DNA of 64,000 nt from an uncultured Pelagibacteraceae bacterium (GCA_902582605.1 CACHSP010000001.1:1-64000); one strand, 5' to 3'. Numbered from the stretch's first letter, positions 1 to 9,789 are shown. The notes: generated by a model from the sequence alone, not told the origin. Program-made: numbers and translations.

Positions 1-818
1 GCAAGTATCATTTTTTCAAGAGTATTATTTAATTTGTTTGTTATATTTTCAATAGAGTCTTGTTTTGAGAAGTGAATTGGTTCAAGCACTTTCATTTTAA
101 ATTTAATACCTTCATATCTTTCTATAAAAATAGGAACAACAGGCATATCAAATTTTTTTATCAATTGAGCTGGAATAGTAGTAGTAAACGCTTTCTCATT
201 AAAAAAATTCGACTTAATACCCTGAGAAACTCTCTGATCTATCATCAGTGCGGTTGAGAAACCTTGGTTATTAAGTTTTATTAATTCTTTTAATCCACCA
301 ATTCCTTTTTTAATTTGATTGTTGCATATATATTTTTTTCTTATTCGCTCCATAAATTTATTTAAAAAAATGTTATTTAGCGGTCTATAGATTGCTCCAA
401 TTTTAATACCTATTTTATCAATTTGCATCGCCATTAACTCAAAGTTGCTAAAATGTCCTGAAATGAATATCACTTTTTTATTTTGATCTCTAATATTTAA
501 AAGTACATCCTCACCTTCTAAAGAAATATTTTTACTTAGATTACCATCTCTAAAGTTTTTTATATAAAGATATTCTGCAAAGACCCTCCCGTAATTATTC
601 CACATTGAGGATTTAATTTTGTTTAATTCTTCAGAATTATAATCTGGGAAAGCTTTTCTTATATTATTATCAATTATTTTTTTTGATCTAAAAACTGGAC
701 CAATAATTTCAAATAATTTTCCACTAAGAAAAGATGAGAGCTTTACTCCAATAATTTTAAATATAACATAAAAAATGCAAATTATTATAAATTGTATTAA
801 GTATTTAATTATCCTCAT
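1..818 (-). CDS. lpxL: Lipid A biosynthesis acyltransferase, LpxL/HtrB family (3' end cut by the window edge)
   Basis: Translated by hand from the ATG at 818; the frame stays open to base 1, so the C-terminus lies outside the window. The first ~25 residues form a hydrophobic anchor. Residues 121-127 read GHFSNFE, which fits the HX4E catalytic dyad of lysophospholipid-type acyltransferases, and a segment reading DQRVSQG follows. The family adds a secondary acyl chain to Kdo2-lipid IVA at the inner membrane. It overlaps the end of lpxK by 14 bases and is the last visible gene of an ubiA-msbA-waaA-lpxK-lpxL run. Whether it acts as LpxL or LpxM cannot be told from sequence. Confidence 0.85.
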   Translation of the reverse strand, partial: MRIIKYLIQFIIICIFYVIFKIIGVKLSSFLSGKLFEIIGPVFRSKKIIDNNIRKAFPDYNSEELNKIKSSMWNNYGRVFAEYLYIKNFRDGNLSKNISLEGEDVLLNIRDQNKKVIFISGHFSNFELMAMQIDKIGIKIGAIYRPLNNIFLNKFMERIRKKYICNNQIKKGIGGLKELIKLNNQGFSTALMIDQRVSQGIKSNFFNEKAFTTTIPAQLIKKFDMPVVPIFIERYEGIKFKMKVLEPIHFSKQDSIENITNKLNNTLEKMIL

Positions 819-1746
819 AAATCTTTGAAATATTATTAACAAAATTTTCTTGGTTTATAATCTTTAATTCAGATTTTATATAAAAAATTTCATTATTATT
901 GTTCAATCTCATGTAGTCTTTTTCAGTAGTCAAAATTTTACAATTCAAATTTTTTGAAATTGAAATTATTTCATCAATTTCTTTTTGCAGGTATATATAA
1001 TGATCAGGAAATTCTATTTCCTTGACAATATTTATGTTATATTTTTTTAACATTGATATAAAAGTCTTGTGATTTCCTATACCTGAAAAAACTAAATACT
1101 TATCATCTTTCTCAAACTCATTTATATTTAAAGGTATATATTCTCCTTGATAAATATTGATATTGGCATCGATGTTATGAATATATTCTATAATATCATT
1201 AATACTTTCATTATTTCCATTTATAAAAACATTTTTATATTTTTTTAGATTTTTTATATTTTCTCTGAGTGGTCCAGATGGAATAGTTAAACTATTACCA
1301 ATCCAGTTATCAATATTAAAGCAGACAATATTATAATCATAATCTATTGATGGATCTTGCAAACCATCATCAAAAATTGCAAGCTTAAAATTTTCATCAA
1401 TTGCTTGTTTAATAGATAAGGATCTATCTTTTGATTTAAAAAGTGTTCCATGATTTGCTAATATTTTTTGCTCATCAATTTGATCTGAATAATATTTTTT
1501 AATAAAACAAGTTTTAATCTTATCTTTTAAAATTTCATTTATCTTTAAGCTTAAGGAGGTTTTGCCTGTGCCCCCTAGATATATATTCCCTACACAAATA
1601 GTTTTAATTTTTGAATACTTCTTTTTTTTTGTCGTTAAGTTTTTGAGAGATTTAAAAATTTTCAGTAATAATGATATAGGTAAAAATAAATAGGAAAGAA
1701 TGCTGGGTCTTTCGTAATCCCAAAATTTGGGTTTTTTAAATTTCAT
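805..1746 (-). CDS. lpxK: Tetraacyldisaccharide 4'-kinase LpxK
   Basis: LpxK phosphorylates the 4' position of the lipid A disaccharide at the cytoplasmic face of the inner membrane. The 313-residue length is normal. An N-terminal hydrophobic stretch (about residues 16-30) would anchor it, and residues 53-63 (GNIYLGGTGKT) are the P-loop typical of the family. Further down, FDDGLQ matches the conserved DDG(F/L)Q motif. It overlaps waaA by 11 bases upstream and the acyltransferase gene by 14 bases downstream, so the lipid A genes are probably translated in a coupled way. Confidence 0.95.
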   Translation of the reverse strand: MKFKKPKFWDYERPSILSYLFLPISLLLKIFKSLKNLTTKKKKYSKIKTICVGNIYLGGTGKTSLSLKINEILKDKIKTCFIKKYYSDQIDEQKILANHGTLFKSKDRSLSIKQAIDENFKLAIFDDGLQDPSIDYDYNIVCFNIDNWIGNSLTIPSGPLRENIKNLKKYKNVFINGNNESINDIIEYIHNIDANINIYQGEYIPLNINEFEKDDKYLVFSGIGNHKTFISMLKKYNINIVKEIEFPDHYIYLQKEIDEIISISKNLNCKILTTEKDYMRLNNNNEIFYIKSELKIINQENFVNNISKIYEDN

Positions 1747-2980
1747 TATGAATAGATTTATCTAACTCATTAAGGGTTTTTTTAAGTATAGTTGTACCAA
1801 GAAATTTCATTTTTTTTACTTTTTTCATATTTTTTTTAAAAATTATTGAATTGGCACATTGTCGAGGAGAGTTAATTGTGGATGATATTTTTAACTGATT
1901 TAAATATTTGTAAACATCTTTAAAATTATCAATATTAGGTCCATTTAATATTTTTGCTCCAAATCGAGCAGGCTCTAATGGATTTTGACCACCTCTTTTT
2001 ATAATTGAACCACCTAAAAAAACTGTCGTGGCGAGTTTGTAAAACTTTTTAGACTCCCCAAAAGTGTCAACAACATAAATGTCGATATTACTCAATTTTT
2101 TTTTGTTTGATTTATGGGATACTACATTTAACCCAAGCTCACTAATTTGTGAGATAATTTGGTCAACTCTATCAATATGTCTGGGTATTATAATCGTAAT
2201 AATATTTTTTATTTTTTTTTTCAAAAGAATATGTGTTTTTGCTGCAAATAATTCTTCGGTGTTATGTGTACTTGCTGCAACAAAAGTTTTAAATTTTTTA
2301 AATTGTGAGAATAACTTTTTATCTGAGTGATTTATCTCTAACACATCATGTTCAATAAATTTTAAATTTCCAGTGGATTTTATGTCTTTAACGTTCAATT
2401 TTTTTAGATAATAATTTGTCTCTAAATTTTGTGAATATGCCTTGTCTACTAAACTAAAAATAGAATTAGAAAATTTTTTTATTTTATTCCAACGATCAAA
2501 TGATTTTTTAGTAATTCTAGCATTAAGTAAAATTAAAAGAATATTCTCATTTTTTATAGATTTAAACATACTCGGCCAAATTTCAGACTCTAAAAAAATT
2601 GCTACATCTGGTTTCCAGTGACTTAAAAATTTTTTTGAGAAAAATATATGATCTATTGGATAAAATTGATGAATAGTTTTTTTGAATTTAATTTTTTCTA
2701 AAACTTTTGATGAACTCAGTGTGCTAGATGTTATTAATATTTTACTTATTGATTTATCATTTTCATATTTTTTAATTACTGGAACAACACTTAATATTTC
2801 ACCTACACTAGACCCATGAAACCAAATTAGTTTGCCACTTCCTCTTTTTTTTGAAAATAAACAAAATTTTTCTCTAAATCTAAATTTATCCTCTTTGTTT
2901 TTAATGATTCTTATAATAACTATTATTGGAGAGAAGCATAAAATTATTGAGAGCAAAATTTGATAAATAAAAAAAATCAT
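1736..2980 (-). CDS. waaA: 3-deoxy-D-manno-octulosonic acid (Kdo) transferase
   Basis: This GT30-family enzyme transfers Kdo from CMP-Kdo onto lipid IVA, giving the substrate used by the secondary acyltransferase encoded two genes downstream. It has 414 residues, an N-terminal membrane anchor (residues ~1-25), an N-terminal FHGSSVGE segment typical of KdtA, and a C-terminal GGSIIKRGGQNPLEPA segment that matches the family's nucleotide-sugar binding signature. The start codon touches the last base of the msbA stop. Function is clear from motifs and neighbours; whether it adds one or two Kdo residues cannot be read from sequence. Confidence 0.95.
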   Translation of the reverse strand: MIFFIYQILLSIILCFSPIIVIIRIIKNKEDKFRFREKFCLFSKKRGSGKLIWFHGSSVGEILSVVPVIKKYENDKSISKILITSSTLSSSKVLEKIKFKKTIHQFYPIDHIFFSKKFLSHWKPDVAIFLESEIWPSMFKSIKNENILLILLNARITKKSFDRWNKIKKFSNSIFSLVDKAYSQNLETNYYLKKLNVKDIKSTGNLKFIEHDVLEINHSDKKLFSQFKKFKTFVAASTHNTEELFAAKTHILLKKKIKNIITIIIPRHIDRVDQIISQISELGLNVVSHKSNKKKLSNIDIYVVDTFGESKKFYKLATTVFLGGSIIKRGGQNPLEPARFGAKILNGPNIDNFKDVYKYLNQLKISSTINSPRQCANSIIFKKNMKKVKKMKFLGTTILKKTLNELDKSIHNEI

Positions 2981-4716
2981 TAACTCTGAAATTGTTTATC
3001 ATGAAAATTTTTATAAATTTTTGAATTAATTAATAAATCTTCATGTTTTCCATAATCAATTATTTTTCCAGAGTCTATGACAAATATTTTGTTTGAGTTT
3101 AAAATAGTTGAAAGCCTATGAGCAATTACAATCGTAGTTTTATCTTTTGTTAAGATTTTTAAGGCATCTTGTATTTTTGTTTCAGTTTCTGAGTCCAAAG
3201 AGGAAGTTGCTTCATCCAATAAAATAATTGAACTTTTTTTTAGCATTGCTCTTGCTATAGAAATTCTTTGTTTTTCTCCTCCAGATAATCTAACGCCATC
3301 TTCACCAATTAATGTCTCGTATTTTTCAGGTAAATTTTTTATAAACTCTTCACAATGCGAAAGTTTAGCTGCTTCAAATATTTCATCATCACTTGCGTCT
3401 AGATTAGCATATTTAATATTGTTTTTAATTGTATCATCAAAAAGAGTTGTTTCTTGACTAACTAAAGAAATATTCTTTCTCAAAGAATGTAATGTTACAT
3501 CATAAATTGATTGATTATCTATTAAGATATCACCGGATTTACAATCATAAAATCTTGGAATTAAACTTAAAATAGTAGATTTACCGGAACCACTATGACC
3601 AACTAGTGAAGTCATTTTTCCTCCTTCAAAATCTAAATTAATTTCTTTTAAAACATCGCCGTCAGAATTTTTATATCTAAATAATACATCTTTAAATTTA
3701 ATGTTTGCATTTTCGATGTTAATTTCTTTAGCATTCTCCTTATTTTTTATAATGATTTTTGTATCAACCACTGGTAAAATTCTTCCAGCCGCAGATAGAC
3801 CTTGATTGACTATGATATTCAAGGTCGAAAGAGATCTAACTGGTTGATATGCAAGCATCATCGCTGCAAGAAATGAAAAAAAATTGTTTACACTTAGCTC
3901 ATTACTGGCAATTAACTTTCCTGAGTAGAAGATTAAAATTGCTATCATAAACCCAGTGAGAATCTCCATGATTGGAGATATTCTTACGATTACGATTCCA
4001 ATTTTTTTACTCTTTTCTTTCAGTTGATCTAAATAATCATTAGCTCTATTAGTTTCATATTTTTCTTTTTGAAAAATTTTAGTTAATTTGTGATTTTTAA
4101 AAAGCTCAACTAGATATCTTGTTAAGAAACTTGACTTTTCTTGAGCCTGAGTTGTAACTTTACCCATTCTTTTACCAAGTGATCTTGCAGCTGTGCTAGC
4201 TATTGGAATTAATATTATTGCAATTAATGAAAGCTTCCAATTTTGTAAAAACATGACAGTTAATAGACCTATCAAAGTTAAACTATCCTTAAAGAGATTA
4301 AGAATTCCATTACTTAACAAATTGGTTATATGAAGAACGTCATAAGTTAAATTGGAAATAAATTTACCTGAGTGCTTTTCATCTATGGATTGAGAATCTG
4401 CATTTATTAAAGTACCCAACATATCTATCTGTAGCTTTTTTTTTATTTCTTCTGCAACGTTGATCATCATCACCTTAGCCAAATAAAGTGATACACCTTT
4501 AGTTGTAAATGCTAAAATTATTAGTATAGGTATTAAAATTAATAATGATTGGTCTTTTTGAATAAAGATTTTATCAATCGCTGGGTCTAAGAGCCAAGCA
4601 ATTGCTGAAGTGCTTCCTGCCACTAACAACGAAAAAAATATTGCCAAAAAAATTTGTTTCAAATATTTTTTTGTATAATCTTTATAAAGTCTTTTAAGAA
4701 TTTTTGTCTTGTTCAT
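2980..4716 (-). CDS. msbA: Lipid A export ABC transporter MsbA (fused permease/ATPase)
   Basis: A 578-residue half-transporter with about six N-terminal membrane segments (residues ~20-320) and a C-terminal ATPase. The ATPase shows a Walker A (VGHSGSGKST), a Q-loop, the signature LSGGEKQR, a Walker B ending IILLDEATSSLD, and the switch histidine in IVIAHRLST. MsbA dimers flip core-lipid A across the inner membrane. Context supports this over a generic exporter: it sits between ubiA and waaA-lpxK-lpxL with 0-2 base spacing. Confidence 0.93.
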   Translation of the reverse strand: MNKTKILKRLYKDYTKKYLKQIFLAIFFSLLVAGSTSAIAWLLDPAIDKIFIQKDQSLLILIPILIILAFTTKGVSLYLAKVMMINVAEEIKKKLQIDMLGTLINADSQSIDEKHSGKFISNLTYDVLHITNLLSNGILNLFKDSLTLIGLLTVMFLQNWKLSLIAIILIPIASTAARSLGKRMGKVTTQAQEKSSFLTRYLVELFKNHKLTKIFQKEKYETNRANDYLDQLKEKSKKIGIVIVRISPIMEILTGFMIAILIFYSGKLIASNELSVNNFFSFLAAMMLAYQPVRSLSTLNIIVNQGLSAAGRILPVVDTKIIIKNKENAKEINIENANIKFKDVLFRYKNSDGDVLKEINLDFEGGKMTSLVGHSGSGKSTILSLIPRFYDCKSGDILIDNQSIYDVTLHSLRKNISLVSQETTLFDDTIKNNIKYANLDASDDEIFEAAKLSHCEEFIKNLPEKYETLIGEDGVRLSGGEKQRISIARAMLKKSSIILLDEATSSLDSETETKIQDALKILTKDKTTIVIAHRLSTILNSNKIFVIDSGKIIDYGKHEDLLINSKIYKNFHDKQFQS

Positions 4717-4718
4717 TA

Positions 4719-5582
4719 TTAAAACAACTTTCCAATTAAAATGTTAAAAAATATAATAATACCAAAATTATTGTTGCTCTTAAAAACCTTTAAACATGAA
4801 GTGGGATTTTTTGAGTCAAAATTATTTATTTGATAGAATAAGTGTATTATTGGAATTAAAATAAATAAAAAATATACAAGACTAAAATTCATTATTAATC
4901 CCCCAATAATAAGTGAAGATACTAATGATAAATAACATACTATTAAAAAAATTTTTGCTGTTCCTTTAAACTTTATTGAAGTTGATTTCACTCCTATAAT
5001 TTCATCATCTTTAATATCTTGGAATCCATATACTGTGTCATACCCTAGTGTCCAAAATATGGCTCCAATGTAAAAAATCAATGGTGTAAGGCTCATTTGT
5101 TCTGATATGGAAGTCCAACCAAGTATTAATCCATAATTGAATGTAATTCCTAAAAAAAGTTGAGGCCAATATGTAAATCTTTTCATTAGAGGATATGTAA
5201 AAGCTAAAGGCATAGATGCTAAGGCAATAATAATTGTAAAATAATTAAAATTTATCAGAACCAAAAATGCAAGTGAGCACAAGATTAATACATATAGCAA
5301 TCCAATTTTAATAGTAATTTTTCCTGAAGCTATTGGCCTATCTTGAGTTCTATCAACTCTTTGATCAAATTTTCTGTCTAAAATATCATTAACTATACAT
5401 CCTGCAGATCTCATTAAAACCGAACCAAGAAAAAAAAGTAAGAGATAATTGAAATAAATTTGAAGATTATTAGAAAAATCATAAATCAAAGTTAATCCCC
5501 AAGCGCATGGCCAAAATAGCAACATGTAACCAATTGGTTTCCTCAACCTTGTTAGCTCAATAAATAAGTTTAATTGGTTCAT
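4719..5582 (-). CDS. ubiA: 4-hydroxybenzoate polyprenyltransferase UbiA
   Basis: An integral membrane prenyltransferase that joins a polyprenyl chain to 4-hydroxybenzoate in ubiquinone synthesis. Both Asp-rich motifs are present: NDILDRKFDQRVDRT with the following RPIASG, and GYDTVYGFQDIKDDE in the second half. The 287-residue length and roughly eight hydrophobic segments are standard. It is the first gene of the minus-strand run leading into msbA (2-base gap). Its start lies 52 bases from the divergent DUF2721 gene, so the promoter must lie in that short gap or in the neighbour. Confidence 0.94.
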   Translation of the reverse strand: MNQLNLFIELTRLRKPIGYMLLFWPCAWGLTLIYDFSNNLQIYFNYLLLFFLGSVLMRSAGCIVNDILDRKFDQRVDRTQDRPIASGKITIKIGLLYVLILCSLAFLVLINFNYFTIIIALASMPLAFTYPLMKRFTYWPQLFLGITFNYGLILGWTSISEQMSLTPLIFYIGAIFWTLGYDTVYGFQDIKDDEIIGVKSTSIKFKGTAKIFLIVCYLSLVSSLIIGGLIMNFSLVYFLFILIPIIHLFYQINNFDSKNPTSCLKVFKSNNNFGIIIFFNILIGKLF

Positions 5583-5634
5583 AAAATTTTACTTGTAAAT
5601 AACAAAGGCAAGATTGATAATCAAATTGATTCGC

Positions 5635-6042
5635 ATGAATATAGATTACACTGTTACCGCATTAATGTTTCCTGCAATCCCACTGATAATGGGAGTGTAT
5701 TCTAATAGGTTTCATACTTTGAGTTCTTTAATAAGAAAAATACATGATGAGTACGTATTTGAAAAACACACCCCGCCTGAATGGAAAGACCAATTGATAA
5801 ATTTAGAGAAAAGAATTGGTGTTTTAAAATTAAGTATTTTATTTGCTGCTTTTGGATTTTTGTTCAATATGCTAACTGTTTTTGGTCTTTATTTACAGGA
5901 ACTTTTTATTGCAAGAATAATCTTTGGCTCATGTTGTTTATCAATGATGATTTCAATTATATTTTTTATTATTGAAATTCAGATCTCAACTAAGGCTCTT
6001 AGACTTCATCTTTCTGACATGGATATTCAATTTAAGGAATAA
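5635..6042 (+). CDS. DUF2721-like small membrane protein
   Basis: Recalled as resembling the DUF2721 family; no function is known for it. The protein starts MNIDYTVTALMFPAIPL and has three hydrophobic segments: about residues 4-22, 75-97 and 100-120. Between the first and second lies a charged region with PPEWKDQL. I chose the ATG at 5635; a TTG at 5614 in the same frame would add seven residues. The 3' end overlaps the convergent oxidoreductase gene by 11 bases. It shares a divergent gap with ubiA but there is no evidence of a functional link. Confidence 0.75.
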   Translation: MNIDYTVTALMFPAIPLIMGVYSNRFHTLSSLIRKIHDEYVFEKHTPPEWKDQLINLEKRIGVLKLSILFAAFGFLFNMLTVFGLYLQELFIARIIFGSCCLSMMISIIFFIIEIQISTKALRLHLSDMDIQFKE

Positions 6043-7003
6043 TTACTGCTGGACCAGTTAATAATCTTGCCTCTAAATCTTTATGAGCTTGAGCAGCATC
6101 TGTTAAAGAGTATTTTTTTGAAATTTCTACTTTAAATTTGTTAGATAAAATTGCATCAAAAACTTTTTTTGCTGACTCAACTAATTCCTCTCTTTTAATC
6201 GTATAATGTGCGATGGATGGTCGAGTAAAAAATAATCCTTTAGCGTTAATATCTTTTTTTACATCAATCGTATCAACATACCCAGATGCATTTCCAAATG
6301 CTACCATCATCCCTCTTATCTTTAATGTTTCAATTGAACCTTTAAATGTTTTTATTCCAACACCATCATAAACAACATCAATACCATTTTTTCCTACAAT
6401 TTTTTCAACTTCTTCTGAGAAATTTTTTTCAGAATAATTAATTACATGGTGACAGCCATTTTTTTTGGCAATTTCTTCTTTAGCTTTTGAACCAACTGTT
6501 CCAATTACTTTTGCACCTAGAGAATTAGCCCAAGGGCACAAGATTTGACCAAGAGCTCCAGCTGCTGCATGATAAAGCACTTTATCACCTTTTTTTAATG
6601 GATAGGCTCTATGTAATAGGTACTCTGCAGTGATACCTTTTAGAGTTATACAAGATGCCACCTCATCAGAAATACCATCTGGAACAGAAATTAATTTTTC
6701 TTCGGGCATAATTTGTTTTTCTGAATATGCGCCAATTGGCATTGATGCATGAGTAACTCTATCACCAACTTTAAATAATTTTACTTCAGATCCTATTTCC
6801 TCAATTACACCACTTGCTTCAAGACCAATACCGCTAGGTAATGGAATAGGGTAGAGTCCTGTCCTGTGATAAATATCTATATAATTTAAGCCTATTGATT
6901 TGTTTTTAATTAAGACCTCTTTCGGACCCGGTTTTCCAATGTCTATATCCTTAATAACCAAAACCTCTGGTCCACCAAATTTCTCTATTTGTATTGATTT
7001 CAT
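6032..7003 (-). CDS. Quinone oxidoreductase, zinc-less medium-chain dehydrogenase family
   Basis: A 323-residue protein matching the NADPH:quinone reductase (QOR, zeta-crystallin) group: N-terminal GroES-like domain (about residues 1-120) with the GLNYIDIYHRTGLYP signature, then a Rossmann domain with the nucleotide-binding AAAGALGQ loop near residue 150. The zinc-binding cysteines of true alcohol dehydrogenases are absent. It probably reduces a quinone or an enone with NADPH in the cytoplasm; the natural substrate is unknown. Three bases separate it from the pirin gene upstream, so the two are probably cotranscribed. Confidence 0.88.
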   Translation of the reverse strand: MKSIQIEKFGGPEVLVIKDIDIGKPGPKEVLIKNKSIGLNYIDIYHRTGLYPIPLPSGIGLEASGVIEEIGSEVKLFKVGDRVTHASMPIGAYSEKQIMPEEKLISVPDGISDEVASCITLKGITAEYLLHRAYPLKKGDKVLYHAAAGALGQILCPWANSLGAKVIGTVGSKAKEEIAKKNGCHHVINYSEKNFSEEVEKIVGKNGIDVVYDGVGIKTFKGSIETLKIRGMMVAFGNASGYVDTIDVKKDINAKGLFFTRPSIAHYTIKREELVESAKKVFDAILSNKFKVEISKKYSLTDAAQAHKDLEARLLTGPAVIIP

Positions 7004-7006
7004 TTT

Positions 7007-7843
7007 TTATTTTACAAATGTGCCGTTATGATAATCTTTAACGGCTTGCAATATCTCTGCTTTAGTGTTCATTACAAACGGACCACCTCTTGCAATTTCC
7101 TCATTTATTGGTTTTCCAGAAATAACTAAAAATTTAGCTTTTGATAAAGCTTTCACTTTCAAATTTTCACCTCTTGTAAGTAATATCAAGGTGCTATCTT
7201 TGACATTGTCATGTTTTTGCTCGCCTATCTCTATTTCACCATCTATTAAATAAATAAAACTATTATGTGTAGATGGGAGAAGATAAGTGAAATTCTTATC
7301 TTTATTTAGTTCGACATCAAAATAAACTGGCTCAACATTGTGCCCTTTAACTGGACCCTCTGCTTTTTCAAACTTACCAGCTATAACTTTTACTTTTTTA
7401 TCACTATCTTTATGTACACTCATTTTATCTGCATCAATATAAATATACTCAGGTTTGCTCATTTTTAACTTTGCTGGCATATTGATCCACAATTGAAATC
7501 CATGAAGTTTCCCTTCTTTCATTGCAGGCATCTCTGAGTGGATAATACCACTTCCAGTTTTCATCCATTGGACATCACCAGCAGTCATTTTACCTTCACC
7601 GCCTGTGCTATCTTTATGTTCAAAATCACCAGCAAGCATGTAAGTTACTGTTTCAATTCCTCGGTGAGGATGTGGAGGGAAACCAGCTACATAATCATCA
7701 CTATTTTCAGAGCCAAATTCGTCTAGCATCAAAAAAGGATCAAAGTAATTGGGTTCAACTCCAATACTTCTTTTTAATTTTACTCCAGCTCCATCTGAAG
7801 CTGGGATTGGATCAATGATTTGTTTTACTTCAATATTTTTCAT
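7007..7843 (-). CDS. Pirin family protein
   Basis: A bicupin of 278 residues. The N-terminal cupin carries FPPHPHRGIETVTYML and a later histidine in SGIIHSEMP, which are the usual iron ligands of pirins; some bacterial pirins act as quercetin 2,3-dioxygenases and others modulate metabolic enzymes. The C-terminal cupin is degenerate, as is normal. It lies between doxX upstream and a quinone oxidoreductase downstream on the same strand. That grouping hints at a redox or detoxification role, but this is inference. Confidence 0.9.
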   Translation of the reverse strand: MKNIEVKQIIDPIPASDGAGVKLKRSIGVEPNYFDPFLMLDEFGSENSDDYVAGFPPHPHRGIETVTYMLAGDFEHKDSTGGEGKMTAGDVQWMKTGSGIIHSEMPAMKEGKLHGFQLWINMPAKLKMSKPEYIYIDADKMSVHKDSDKKVKVIAGKFEKAEGPVKGHNVEPVYFDVELNKDKNFTYLLPSTHNSFIYLIDGEIEIGEQKHDNVKDSTLILLTRGENLKVKALSKAKFLVISGKPINEEIARGGPFVMNTKAEILQAVKDYHNGTFVK

Positions 7844-7879
7844 CAGCTTTAAGTAACGAATTAATTATTAATTTCAAGA

Positions 7880-8248
7880 TCACTTTTTATCTAAACAAAA
7901 ACCTTTAGCACCATTGACTACCAAGAATAAAAAACCACCAGCCAAAGCAATGTTTTTAAGAAAAGCGGTTAGCTGTACCTGGTCAGCAAAATCATTGTGA
8001 AAAATAATAGCTGTTGCAAAACAAAATAAACTTAAAGCCGCAGCAGCAATTCTAGTTTGATAGCCAATTACAATTAGAATGGGTCCAATTATTTCAAGAG
8101 CAATTGCAGGTATAATCAATATACCGGGCAAACCAAAACTTTCCATCCAACCTATAGTTCCCTCATAATTATTTATTTTAAAAATTCCATTTAAAAAAAA
8201 TAATGCAGATATTAAAACTCTTGCAAATAAATCTAGTGCTTTAATCAT
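7880..8248 (-). CDS. DoxX family membrane protein
   Basis: A 122-residue protein with four hydrophobic segments (about residues 8-24, 41-62, 68-86 and 98-114) and the start ALDLFARVLISALFFLNGIFKI typical of the DoxX/YphA family. Members are small inner-membrane proteins linked to oxidative stress or quinone-related processes, but none of that can be shown here. It is 36 bases upstream of the pirin gene on the same strand. The 99 bases before it hold an A/T-rich gap with no confident promoter. Confidence 0.85.
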   Translation of the reverse strand: MIKALDLFARVLISALFFLNGIFKINNYEGTIGWMESFGLPGILIIPAIALEIIGPILIVIGYQTRIAAAALSLFCFATAIIFHNDFADQVQLTAFLKNIALAGGFLFLVVNGAKGFCLDKK

Positions 8249-8347
8249 GTTAAATAAATCTTAGTAAATACAATGGCGGATTGTAACATTGTTTGCAAGC
8301 ACAAAAAAAAAATATTTTGTCACCTTTGGTCTTTATTTTAAAAAATA

Positions 8348-9010
8348 TTAAACTAATTGAATTAGTTTGTTAAGATCTGTAATTTGATGTTTTGGCCTAA
8401 AATCTAAATTATCAAAAATGTTATTATTTCTATTTACCCAGATAGATTGGTAACCATAATTTCCACCACCAGAAACATCCCAAGTATTAGCACTTAAAAA
8501 TGCAACTTCACTTTTATTAATATTATATTTTTTTATAGGCATATCATAAACTCTAGAACTTGGTTTATATACGCCAACTTGTTCTATAGAAAATATATCA
8601 TCAAATAAATTGTCCAAATGATTACTTTTAACTAATTCGTCCAGTAGTGATGGAGTGCCATTAGATAAAATAGCTAATTTAAATTTTTTCTCTTTTAGAG
8701 TTTTCAAAGTTTCTTGAACTTCTTTATAGGGTGATAAAATTTTATATAAATTAAGTAATTCATTTCTCATTGAAGGATCAATATTAAAAACTTTTATTGA
8801 TTTATCTAAACTATCTTCTGTAATTTGCCAAAAATCTTTGTGTCGATCCATTAAACTTCTAAGCCAAGTATATTCTAATTGAGTGGTTCTCCAAAAATTT
8901 GCAAATCCCTCCCATTTATCTCCAATTTTATCTTTACATTTTTCTGCAGCTGAATTGACATCAAACAATGTTCCATATGCATCAAAAATTATTGCTTTAA
9001 CATTTTCCAT
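8348..9010 (-). CDS. Haloacid dehalogenase type II (L-2-haloacid dehalogenase family)
   Basis: A HAD-superfamily hydrolase of 220 residues. Motif I is FDAYGTLFD near residues 9-17 with the nucleophilic aspartate; motif II is LSNGTP; a lysine follows in GVYKPSSRVYD; and the SANTWDVSGG segment is the specific mark of the L-2-haloacid dehalogenase subfamily. The family hydrolyses 2-haloalkanoates to hydroxyacids. The physiological substrate in a marine organism is unknown. It is divergent from rsmE with only 17 bases between start codons. Confidence 0.9.
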   Translation of the reverse strand: MENVKAIIFDAYGTLFDVNSAAEKCKDKIGDKWEGFANFWRTTQLEYTWLRSLMDRHKDFWQITEDSLDKSIKVFNIDPSMRNELLNLYKILSPYKEVQETLKTLKEKKFKLAILSNGTPSLLDELVKSNHLDNLFDDIFSIEQVGVYKPSSRVYDMPIKKYNINKSEVAFLSANTWDVSGGGNYGYQSIWVNRNNNIFDNLDFRPKHQITDLNKLIQLV

Positions 9011-9027
9011 AAACTAACTTAACACAA

Positions 9028-9729
9028 ATGAGCAATATTAGATTATTTTTCTTGAGAACATTATCTACAGATATGACCGATATATTAGATAAGTCCCAAT
9101 CACATTATTTGACTAAAGTTATGCGAATTAAAGAAAGTGAAGCTTTTTCAATATTCAATCAAAATGGAGAATGGGAAGCAAAAATTTTAAAAATATCAAA
9201 AGGTATTGTTGAATTTAAAACAATTAAACAATTAAGAAAAAAAGAAAGTTCAAAAGAATTGTGGCTAGCATTCTCACCGATTAAATCAAACTATCAAAAT
9301 TTTATGATTCAAAAAGCAACTGAACTAGGAGTAACTAAATTCTTACCAATAATTTTTGACAGAACAGTTGTGAGAAAAATTAATAATGAGCGTTTAGAAA
9401 AAATAGTTATTGAAGCAAGTGAACAATCTAATCGACTAAATGTACCTGAAATTGAGAAAGCTCAAAATTTGAAAAAATTTTTAAAATCGAATTCAATAGA
9501 CTTAATTTTTACTGATTTAAATTCTAATAATAAAAAAATTGAAAAAACAAAGTTTTCAAATAAACCAATTTGCATCATTATAGGTCCTGAGGGAGATTTC
9601 TCAGAACACGAAAGGCAAGAGATTCTATCTTTTAAAGGAGTACAGGCACTAAAAATTAATGACAATATTTTAAGATCAGAAACCGCAGTGATATCTGCAA
9701 TTTCGATCATAAATTATGTGATTAATTGA
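9028..9729 (+). CDS. rsmE: 16S rRNA (uracil(1498)-N(3))-methyltransferase RsmE
   Basis: RsmE methylates U1498 in the decoding region of 16S rRNA. The 233-residue protein has the N-terminal PUA-like domain (LDKSQSHYLTKVMRI) and a C-terminal SPOUT knot with QKATELGVTKFLP, SEQSNR, IGPEGDFSEHE and LRSETAVISA, all signature elements. The start codon is 17 bases from the divergent dehalogenase start, which leaves almost no leader. Confidence 0.95.
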   Translation: MSNIRLFFLRTLSTDMTDILDKSQSHYLTKVMRIKESEAFSIFNQNGEWEAKILKISKGIVEFKTIKQLRKKESSKELWLAFSPIKSNYQNFMIQKATELGVTKFLPIIFDRTVVRKINNERLEKIVIEASEQSNRLNVPEIEKAQNLKKFLKSNSIDLIFTDLNSNNKKIEKTKFSNKPICIIIGPEGDFSEHERQEILSFKGVQALKINDNILRSETAVISAISIINYVIN

Positions 9730-9789
9730 TAAATTGTCGCGAAAACTAAAGTGTAATTTTTACAAAAGCGCTTTATATAGCTAGTTAAA

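Noticed and set aside
72-257. A 61-residue plus-strand frame near the left edge
   Set aside because: The minus strand here encodes the LpxL-type acyltransferase with its catalytic motif, so the plus frame is a shadow.
8249-8347. Possible terminator and promoter in the gap between the dehalogenase and doxX genes
   Set aside because: A ten-base T-run is present on the minus strand but only a 3-bp hairpin, and the promoter-like boxes match poorly.
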